Below the pieces are notes generated by a model. It had not been told where the DNA came from, ran no database searches, and saw nothing but the letters and a program-made list of their open reading frames with translations. Positions 1 through 5,303 of a DNA stretch of 5,756 nt are shown here, in pieces; the stretch's first letter is position 1; every line of letters starts with the position of its first letter. Position numbers and translations under genes: made by a program. Location: the NCBI GenBank assembly GCA_937897005.1, contig CALCOQ010000114.1, positions 1 to 5,756 on the forward strand, in the 5' to 3' direction. This DNA comes from an uncultured euryarchaeote. Its GTDB lineage: Archaea; Thermoplasmatota; Poseidoniia; Poseidoniales; Poseidoniaceae.

Positions 1-1
1 C

Positions 2-373
2 AAATTGCGCTGCGAAGAATGCGGTCATGTCTGTGAGGCCATGGAGCCAGAGCAATTGATGGAAGATTATGTCCCTTGTTCAAACTGTAGCAACCAGAGA
101 TTGAGGCCACACATAGTATGGTTCGAAGAGATGCCGATGGGGGTGTGGGACTACGAAGCCGCCGTCCATGATTGTGATGTCTTCCTGGTGGTTGGAACCA
201 GCGGTCACGTATACCCCGCATCCAACCTGTTACCAATTGCTAGGCATACCGGTTCTTACTGTATTGGAATCAATCTTGACCCTCCACTGAATGTCGACTA
301 TTTCCATGAATTCCATCAGGGCAAGGCTGGTGAGTTATTGCCTGGGATGGTAAAAGAATGGCTCGAATCATGA
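2..373 (+). CDS. Sirtuin (Sir2 family NAD-dependent protein deacylase), C-terminal part, 5' end cut by window edge
   Basis: Sirtuins remove acetyl or other acyl groups from lysine side chains while splitting NAD+ into nicotinamide and O-acyl-ADP-ribose; they act in the cytosol. The visible 123 codons cover the second half of the family. A four-cysteine zinc site is present as two CxxC pairs (codons at 11-13, 20-22, 77-79 and 86-88), followed by the family motif LRPHIVWF (from about 101) and the NAD-binding motif VGTSGHVYPA (about 194-223), then GINLDPP. The Rossmann N-terminal half, with the GAGxS motif and catalytic His, lies outside the window, so the acyl preference cannot be judged. The frame is open to the left edge, and the first TTG (5-7) is an internal Leu codon rather than a start. 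One oddity: the residue after VWF is Glu (FEE) where most sirtuins have Gly (FGE). The gene ends at TGA 371-373. The family call is secure from the zinc site and motif order. Confidence 0.93.
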   Translation, partial: KLRCEECGHVCEAMEPEQLMEDYVPCSNCSNQRLRPHIVWFEEMPMGVWDYEAAVHDCDVFLVVGTSGHVYPASNLLPIARHTGSYCIGINLDPPLNVDYFHEFHQGKAGELLPGMVKEWLES

Positions 374-392
374 AAATGTGGTACTGAAAGCC

Positions 393-402
393 AGCAATTG
401 CT
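393..402. repeat. 10-bp perfect palindrome upstream of hppA
   Basis: AGCAATTGCT reads the same on both strands. It lies 19 bases past the sirtuin stop and 80 bases before the pyrophosphatase start. It could be a dimeric regulator site or chance; a 10-bp palindrome is expected now and then in a few kilobases. It contains the in-frame TTG (398-400) that would be the most distal possible start of hppA, which makes that start less attractive. Confidence 0.35.
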
Positions 403-420
403 TCAGAATAACCCCTTTGC

Positions 421-443
421 AGTGGTTTTTCCATGCAACCACT
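421..443 (+). repeat. Inverted repeat: 7-bp stem, 9-nt loop, between sirtuin and hppA
   Basis: AGTGGTT (421-427) pairs perfectly with AACCACT (437-443) around a 9-base loop that begins with TTT. It sits in the 108-bp gap between the sirtuin stop (373) and the hppA start (482). It may form a hairpin in the 3' end of the sirtuin transcript or in the hppA leader. No long T run follows it, so it is not a classical terminator. Just downstream, TTATCAAA (443-450) is AT-rich and about 35 bases before the ATG, which is roughly where an archaeal TATA box could sit, but it matches the consensus poorly. Confidence 0.4.
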
Positions 444-481
444 TATCAAAGCCTCTCAGGTCGCCGGCAGCACAGGTGAGT

Positions 482-2587
482 ATGTTGTTGGAGAATGTTG
501 AAGTTGGATATATTGCGATTGGAATAGCGGTTTTCGGACTTGCTATCGCTTTCTGGTTGTACAGGCAAGTAAACTCGATCAAGATAGAGAATGAGACGGT
601 TGCTCGAATCACTGGCGAAATCAAGGATGGTGCAATGGCCTTCCTGAAGGCTGAATACAAGTATCTTGCAATCTTCGTTGCAGTCGTTGCCGCTGCTCTT
701 GCCGCTGGTATTGGATGGCAGACCTCTATCGCCTTCCTTATTGGTGCAATAGCCAGCGTCATCGCTGGATTCTCTGGTATGCAGGCTGCCACTTCGGCCA
801 ATGGCCGTACAGCCATGGCTGCCAAGGATGGTGGCCAAGCAGCCGCATTGGAAACTTCATTCAACGGTGGTGCAGTCATGGGACTCGCTGTTGGTGGACT
901 GGGTCTGCTCGGTGTCGCTGCCATGTATGTCTGGTTCGGACAGGACCTGGACAATGTCCAGTACATCGCCGGTTTCGGTATGGGTGCGAGCAGCATAGCC
1001 CTGTTCGCCCGCGTTGGCGGTGGAATCTACACCAAGGCTGCCGATGTTGGTGCTGATCTTGTCGGTAAGGTCGAGGCAGGGATTCCAGAGGACGACCCTC
1101 ACAATCCTGGTGTCATCGCAGACAATGTAGGAGACAATGTTGGCGACGTTGCAGGAATGGGTGCAGATATCTTCGAGTCATTCGTTGGCTCGATCATTGC
1201 TGCAATGGTCATCGCTGCCACAGATCCAGACTTGGGTGCCAAGTATGTATTACTCCCAATCGTCCTCGGACTGGTTGGATATGTCGCCAGTATCATTGGC
1301 GTCTTCTCGATGAAGTTCCTCAAGGGTGGCGATGCTGCAGCTGCTCTGCGCAACACCACATTCATTGGAGCAGGTCTGTTCTGGATAGGTGGTTATCTTG
1401 CAATGGATAAACTTGGATATACAGACATGGGAGCCATGTGGGCAGTCATCTACGGCAGTCTGGTTGGAATCTTCATCGGTCTTGTGACCGAATACTATAC
1501 CGGTATTGAGAAGGTCTTTGGCATCAAGCCAAAGGCGGTTCCACACATTGGTGAGATGTCGAAGACTGGGCCCGCAACCAATGCTATTGCGGGCCTTTCA
1601 ACAGGGATGATGTCGGTGTTCCTACCTGTGGTATTGATTGCTGTAGGAATATATCTTGCCAATTTCTACTCAGGTCTCTATGGAATCGCTATGGCTGCAA
1701 TGGGAATGTTGGCAACAGTAGGTGTCACCATGACCGTCGATGCATATGGCCCAGTAGCAGACAACGCCGGTGGAATCTCAGAGATGGCAGAACTTGGACC
1801 AGAGGTGCGAGAGATTACTGATGGTCTGGACAGTATCGGAAACACCACCGCTGCAATAGGCAAGGGATTCGCCATTGGCAGTGCTGCACTGACCGCTCTG
1901 GCTCTGTTCGCTGCATACAAGTCTGCAGTTGTTGAGGATTGGACTGGCACTGATGCATTCACCATGACCTTGGATGACCCAATGGTTGTCATCGGCCTTC
2001 TAATCGGTGGTTCTCTACCATTCGTGGTTGCTGCAATGACGATGACCAGTGTGGGTAAGGCCGCAGGAGAGATGGTGACCGAGATTCGTCGCCAGTTCGC
2101 CATCATGAAGGCTAAACTCAGTGATGACAAGGACTTCGATGGAGACCTTGATGACCCAACCACATGGCCTTTGGAAATAGAGGCCGATGGAGTCTCTTAT
2201 CCAGATAGTGCATCCTGTGTCGATATCTCGACAAAGGCTGCTCTGCGAGAGATGGTTGCTCCAGGAATGGTAGCGGTGCTCTCTCCAGTCATCATAGGAT
2301 TGTTCCTTGGCCCTGTTGCACTCGGTGGTCTACTCGCTGGAGCAACGGTCACTGGAGTCCTGATGGCTCTGTTCATGGCTAACGCCGGTGGCGCATGGGA
2401 CAATGCCAAGAAAGCCATCGAGCAAGGAGAGATCGAGGGTGAGGAGAAGGGTGGCGAAGCGCACTCTGCTGCGGTCATCGGCGATACCATCGGAGACCCA
2501 TTTAAGGATACAAGCGGACCATCGCTCAACATTCTCATCAAGTTGATGTCAATCGTCAGTCTGGTCATCGTACCAATCATCGTCTGA
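482..2587 (+). CDS. hppA: K+-dependent membrane-bound pyrophosphatase, probably Na+- (or Na+/H+-) pumping
   Basis: This integral membrane enzyme hydrolyses cytosolic pyrophosphate and pumps Na+ and/or H+ outward. The 701-residue product has the usual family length and about 16 hydrophobic segments. Substrate and Mg2+ motifs are intact: DVGADLVGKVE (D188, D192, K196), DNVGDNVGD (D214, D218, D222), YGPVADNAGG (D427) and GDTIGDPFKDTSGP near the C-terminus (D668, D672, K675, D676). GNTTAAIG at 453-460 has Ala (A457) and Gly (G460) where K+-independent enzymes have Lys and Thr, which marks the K+-dependent class. In the sixth membrane helix the ion-gate glutamate is E232, in the FESF context typical of Na+-pumping enzymes rather than the plant H+ type, where Glu lies one turn later. 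Between helices 13 and 14 there is an acidic insertion (about 541-575). Start: ATG 482 puts the first membrane helix near residue 7; AGGTGA lies only 2 bases upstream, so GTG 476 or leaderless initiation is possible. In-frame TTG 398 would add an unlikely 28-residue leader. Confidence 0.96.
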   Translation: MLLENVEVGYIAIGIAVFGLAIAFWLYRQVNSIKIENETVARITGEIKDGAMAFLKAEYKYLAIFVAVVAAALAAGIGWQTSIAFLIGAIASVIAGFSGMQAATSANGRTAMAAKDGGQAAALETSFNGGAVMGLAVGGLGLLGVAAMYVWFGQDLDNVQYIAGFGMGASSIALFARVGGGIYTKAADVGADLVGKVEAGIPEDDPHNPGVIADNVGDNVGDVAGMGADIFESFVGSIIAAMVIAATDPDLGAKYVLLPIVLGLVGYVASIIGVFSMKFLKGGDAAAALRNTTFIGAGLFWIGGYLAMDKLGYTDMGAMWAVIYGSLVGIFIGLVTEYYTGIEKVFGIKPKAVPHIGEMSKTGPATNAIAGLSTGMMSVFLPVVLIAVGIYLANFYSGLYGIAMAAMGMLATVGVTMTVDAYGPVADNAGGISEMAELGPEVREITDGLDSIGNTTAAIGKGFAIGSAALTALALFAAYKSAVVEDWTGTDAFTMTLDDPMVVIGLLIGGSLPFVVAAMTMTSVGKAAGEMVTEIRRQFAIMKAKLSDDKDFDGDLDDPTTWPLEIEADGVSYPDSASCVDISTKAALREMVAPGMVAVLSPVIIGLFLGPVALGGLLAGATVTGVLMALFMANAGGAWDNAKKAIEQGEIEGEEKGGEAHSAAVIGDTIGDPFKDTSGPSLNILIKLMSIVSLVIVPIIV

Positions 2588-2616
2588 AAGACGACATGAA
2601 GCAAGTCTCAAGAAAG

Positions 2617-2630
2617 GTCCACCTGTGGAC
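2617..2630. repeat. Inverted repeat GTCCAC-CT-GTGGAC just before the lipoprotein start
   Basis: Two perfect 6-base arms are separated by 2 bases in the 48-bp gap between hppA and the lipoprotein gene, ending 5 bases before the ATG at 2636. In RNA the outer 4 pairs could close a 6-base loop. As DNA it has the shape of an operator for a dimeric regulator. An AAGGT-like sequence (2614-2618) overlaps the left arm and is about 17 bases from the ATG, too far to serve as a normal ribosome binding site unless the hairpin folds. Confidence 0.4.
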
Positions 2631-2635
2631 TGGCC

Positions 2636-3580
2636 ATGCGCGCATTGCTGCTGCTGTTTCTGTTGCTTGGCTCCAGCCTAAGTGGATGTCTAGGCACAGG
2701 TGAGACAACGGCTGAGGAATTGCAGGTCGATGAAGAGCCAGGATGGAAGGTGGGAGACTGGTTCCAATACATCTTCACCACTCCTCAATATGGCCAAGAC
2801 ACTGCCCGTCTGGTCATCGCCGAGAAGGATGAGTCAGCTGACAACTGGATGCTGGCCATTTCCAGTCGGGCCGAGGCGCAGCGACATGCAGTTCTGAATC
2901 ACAATCCCTTCCTTGGACGCCTGACCTTCAGCGACCTCAAGGTCTACGAGAATGGGCTTGCACAGACGGTGTTCAGTTTTCCTATGGATGTGGGAAACAG
3001 TTGGCAGTTCACCCTGTTCGGATTTGATTGGACCGCTGAGGTGGGCGAACTGAACTCCGATGGTGCTTTGATTGAAGCGACAACCGGTGGAGGAGGCACC
3101 ATCGACTACGTCTTCGATGGGAAGATTGGCTTCCTGCGTAGTTTCGAATGGACCTCGGGTAGCGGTGAGAGTATGTTTGACATGGAATTGACGGACCATG
3201 GTCGAGGCCATGATGGTCAGGTCTGGTTCGTGCGAGCAACCGATCTGAAGGACACCGTATACGAGAACCTGGATGGAGAGGTCTCCGATACTTTCCTCGA
3301 TGAGGGACACCCAAGCGGAACGGATTTCGACCATCTGGTGTGGTATCTAGATGTCATCATCGATGAATCAGCGGGCTCATCGGGGTCTTTGACCATCAAG
3401 GACCATCTTGAGGCGACTTCACTCAATCGAGCCTGGGGGGCAGGCTCAGAAGAGAATCATGCCATTGGCACCATTCCTTCGCTCACTGGGGAATATACTC
3501 TGACAGTCCATCTATCCGGTTCGGATTCAAAGGTCCATCTCAGAGTTGCAGGTGGACAGGAGCAAAGTTGGACACTTTGA
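2636..3580 (+). CDS. Secreted lipoprotein of unknown function
   Basis: I do not recognise a named family. The 314-residue product begins with a compact signal: MRA, a run of Leu/Phe, then LSGC, a lipobox with the predicted lipidated Cys at residue 18. The mature protein should be tethered to the outer face of the membrane. A short acidic linker follows (rich in Thr and Glu, 20-38), then W-K-V-G-D-W-F-Q-Y, an opening seen in my experience in other archaeal beta-rich surface proteins. The rest alternates hydrophobic and polar residues with many Trp/Phe/Tyr and Gly, suggesting one or two beta-sandwich domains; the last ~70 residues (from about 245) look like a separate beta domain ending in HLRVAGG and a Trp near the C-terminus. 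There are no Cys after residue 18 and no catalytic signature. The ATG at 2636 is the only plausible start, since a same-frame stop lies at 2597-2599. It is on the same strand as hppA, 48 bp downstream, so it may share the transcript or use its own promoter. Confidence 0.85.
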   Translation: MRALLLLFLLLGSSLSGCLGTGETTAEELQVDEEPGWKVGDWFQYIFTTPQYGQDTARLVIAEKDESADNWMLAISSRAEAQRHAVLNHNPFLGRLTFSDLKVYENGLAQTVFSFPMDVGNSWQFTLFGFDWTAEVGELNSDGALIEATTGGGGTIDYVFDGKIGFLRSFEWTSGSGESMFDMELTDHGRGHDGQVWFVRATDLKDTVYENLDGEVSDTFLDEGHPSGTDFDHLVWYLDVIIDESAGSSGSLTIKDHLEATSLNRAWGAGSEENHAIGTIPSLTGEYTLTVHLSGSDSKVHLRVAGGQEQSWTL

Positions 3581-3585
3581 ACAGT

Positions 3586-3855
3586 TCAGCCCAGAAATGC
3601 TCTGGTCTCATCGAAGCCACCGATAAACTCTGGCACTCCACTCCTCAAATCGAAGACCACAGGAACCGTGCGGTGGCGAGTAGCATTGACCACATCTTCT
3701 CGTAATCCGGGATATTCATCCATGTTATACTCGGTGAAAGTCATCCCCTTGCTTGGAAGGTAATTCTTCAGGGCGGAACAGTAGCCGCAGAAATTCCCAG
3801 TGAAGACAAGGAAGTCAGTTTCTGCTGCTTCGGCATATTCCTCGATGGCTCCCAT
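3586..3855 (-). CDS. Glutaredoxin-like small thiol-disulfide oxidoreductase
   Basis: Glutaredoxins reduce disulfides or glutathione-type mixed disulfides through a CxxC site and act in the cytosol. The 89-residue protein has the full thioredoxin-fold pattern: FLVFTGNFCGYC with the dithiol at C23 and C26, a second strand FTEYNMDEYP, the TVP cis-proline loop (T63-V64-P65), a strand PVVFDL, and the GG-D turn (G79, G80, D82) that binds the gamma-glutamyl thiol in classical glutaredoxins. Gly-Tyr between the cysteines is a glutaredoxin-like variant of CPYC. No signal peptide is present. Start is ATG at 3853-3855 on the minus strand, 25 bp after the stop of the M28 peptidase; no clear Shine-Dalgarno precedes it, so translation probably relies on the same transcript. 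Its stop is 5 bp from the stop of the oppositely directed lipoprotein gene. Archaea of this kind often lack glutathione, so the physiological thiol partner is uncertain. Confidence 0.9.
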   Translation of the reverse strand: MGAIEEYAEAAETDFLVFTGNFCGYCSALKNYLPSKGMTFTEYNMDEYPGLREDVVNATRHRTVPVVFDLRSGVPEFIGGFDETRAFLG

Positions 3856-3880
3856 GGGCCGTGGAACAAGGCATGGTTAT

Positions 3881-5215
3881 TCAATCCGTTGAAGAACGAG
3901 CATCGAATTCCTCCACCGCATCGAGTAATTCTGCATCCATCTCCTGTGCGGCCATCAGCATTTCTGGTTCAGGTGAACGGGCCAGCCAGATCACTGGAAC
4001 TGCGATAAGTGGAATGATGAGAAACCACAACCATCCGGCTCCCCACCCGCTAACTGCACCACTGTTTTCGTTGAAGGTGGAAGGTCCTAGACCGTGGCTG
4101 ACGTTCATGTCCCACCAGCCGAACATGGCCAATGCATCCAGAGCGGTCTGGAATCCCTGTTGTAGTTCATCCTGCCCACCCGCGTAGGTTCGTAGGGTAA
4201 CCAGATTATCTGTTTGAGCGTGTTTGATGGTTTGTTCACAGGTATCACCTTCTTCGTGAGCGTATTCATGCATCCCGCGAATCCATACGCTTGCATAGCC
4301 ACCTTGGATGAAATTGAAATGGTCAGAATTCCCTTTGGTATCGTCAACCACCGTGACCCATTCAACTGGATAATCCAGATGTTGGTGCAGAATCTCCTTG
4401 AGTTGACTCTGCAGCCTTGCAGCATCAGTTCGCATATGTTCAGTGACATCCAGGTCCCGGTCGGTGTAGTATGACCAATCATCAACTGGAGATGCGAACA
4501 GGTAGAGGGTGAAATGATCCTCACTGCAGGTCGGTAGATTCGGTGGCGTGAGTGGCCAATTCAATCCGAACATATCGAGATTGATGTAGGTGTCAACATC
4601 GACTCCTTCTGGAACGGTCTCAACGAAATGCAGGCTTCCTTTGCCTCCTCCTTCGCTCGAAGATGAGCCTTGCCATTCCTCGTAATCCCAGAAGGCGAAT
4701 TTCCAGGTGTGTTCAGGCACGTATCCCCACGCCTTCATCACTCTGGCCAACTCCAGAAGATTGGCGACCCCGGTTCCATCATCATAGGCTCCTTGAGACC
4801 TACAGGTGGGATAGGTCACTCCGATCAATGGTGGTGGGGAATAACAGATGGCATCATGGTGTGCCCCCACCACTATCCATGAATCAGTCTTCTTTCCGGG
4901 CAGTGTGGCAACGATATTCATGCAATCGCTGCACTCATCGGTGGAGAAGGGTTGTTCCTCAACCTCGAATCCATCAAGTTCCAACTCTGATTTTATCCAA
5001 GCCCTTCTATCCTTGTTGGCGTCGCTGTCAATGATTCGATAAGAGCCATCGATGAAGTTCTCTAGGTTATCATAGGCGCGCGCCCCTGAAGGCTTCGGGT
5101 CCATCTCTTCAGGCAATGCATTCACCTCCACATCAGCGCTGTTGGAGATGCTTCCAATCACACTGCTAGACAGCAGTATGAGGCACATGGTCAGCGCAGC
5201 CAAGGCCCTCTGCAT
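3881..5215 (-). CDS. Secreted, membrane-anchored M28-family zinc metallopeptidase (aminopeptidase-like)
   Basis: M28 peptidases use two zinc ions to remove N-terminal residues from peptides. In this 444-residue product the metal site is complete: GAHHDA (H119, with D121 supporting), GAYDDGTG (bridging D145), DYEEW (catalytic E179, ligand E180), NLDMFG (D214) and IKHAQTDN (H332). Residues 1 to about 29 form a signal peptide (MQRALAALTM then LILLSSSVIG), so the catalytic domain should be extracellular. A single hydrophobic segment at about 390-413, followed by Arg and a 31-residue Glu/Asp-rich tail, should anchor it with the tail inside. Six Cys lie in the exported part (C95/C98, C124, C138, C230, C326), compatible with disulfides. 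Two insertions near the active site are unusual: a Cys-bounded loop (124-138) and a Ser/Gly-rich stretch right after E180. Start choice: ATG at 5213-5215 gives a normal signal peptide; ATG at 5261-5263, preceded by GGATGAGG, is the alternative and would add 16 residues. The glutaredoxin gene follows at 25 bp, probably in the same operon. Confidence 0.92.
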   Translation of the reverse strand: MQRALAALTMCLILLSSSVIGSISNSADVEVNALPEEMDPKPSGARAYDNLENFIDGSYRIIDSDANKDRRAWIKSELELDGFEVEEQPFSTDECSDCMNIVATLPGKKTDSWIVVGAHHDAICYSPPPLIGVTYPTCRSQGAYDDGTGVANLLELARVMKAWGYVPEHTWKFAFWDYEEWQGSSSSEGGGKGSLHFVETVPEGVDVDTYINLDMFGLNWPLTPPNLPTCSEDHFTLYLFASPVDDWSYYTDRDLDVTEHMRTDAARLQSQLKEILHQHLDYPVEWVTVVDDTKGNSDHFNFIQGGYASVWIRGMHEYAHEEGDTCEQTIKHAQTDNLVTLRTYAGGQDELQQGFQTALDALAMFGWWDMNVSHGLGPSTFNENSGAVSGWGAGWLWFLIIPLIAVPVIWLARSPEPEMLMAAQEMDAELLDAVEEFDARSSTD

Positions 5216-5303
5216 GAATTGACCATCGGGTGCTGAATCTTGAGTCTTCGCACAGACGCTCATTCTTAGCAAGCCTCATCCCTTGTACCTGTATCGAGGC
5301 TCG
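5216..5303. promoter_or_regulatory. Divergent intergenic region between peptidase and MBL hydrolase genes
   Basis: If the signal-peptide start of the peptidase is right, 88 bp separate two divergently transcribed genes, so at least two promoters should lie here or just inside the coding ends. I see no strong TATA box (TTTATATA-like) or BRE on either strand. GAGG at 5296-5299, four bases before the plus-strand ATG at 5304, and GGATGAGG on the minus strand (5273-5280), ten bases before the alternative peptidase ATG at 5261-5263, are candidate ribosome binding sites. With the longer peptidase start the gap shrinks to 40 bp, which would be very tight for two promoters. Confidence 0.35.

Noticed and set aside
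370..387. Five-codon ORF (ATG AAA ATG TGG TAC TGA) overlapping the sirtuin stop as ATGA
   Set aside because: Too short to support as a leader peptide; no ribosome binding site or downstream attenuator arrangement is visible.
443..450. TTATCAAA as a TATA box for hppA
   Set aside because: Distance is plausible but the match to the archaeal consensus is weak and no BRE-like purine stretch precedes it.
398..481. Upstream TTG start adding 28 residues to the pyrophosphatase
   Set aside because: The added residues do not resemble the family N-terminus, the region contains both inverted repeats, and the ATG at 482 begins just before the first membrane helix.
403..996. 197-codon open frame on the minus strand inside hppA
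   Set aside because: It is antisense to a strongly conserved pyrophosphatase; its composition (Pro/Ala/Ile/Thr-rich with no domain pattern) is what the reverse of that coding frame yields.
1678..2163. 161-codon open frame on the minus strand inside hppA
   Set aside because: Same reason: mirror of the conserved helix 10-13 region, with Ser/Ile/Pro-rich low-information translation and no motif.
2834..3334. 166-codon open frame antisense to the lipoprotein gene
   Set aside because: The plus-strand lipoprotein has a signal peptide and a single uninterrupted frame; the antisense translation has no recognisable domain and no start signal.
4105..4524. 139-codon frame on the minus strand overlapping the peptidase
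   Set aside because: It is a shifted frame of the M28 gene. The peptidase frame is unbroken and contains all metal ligands, so this is neither a frameshifted piece nor a separate gene.
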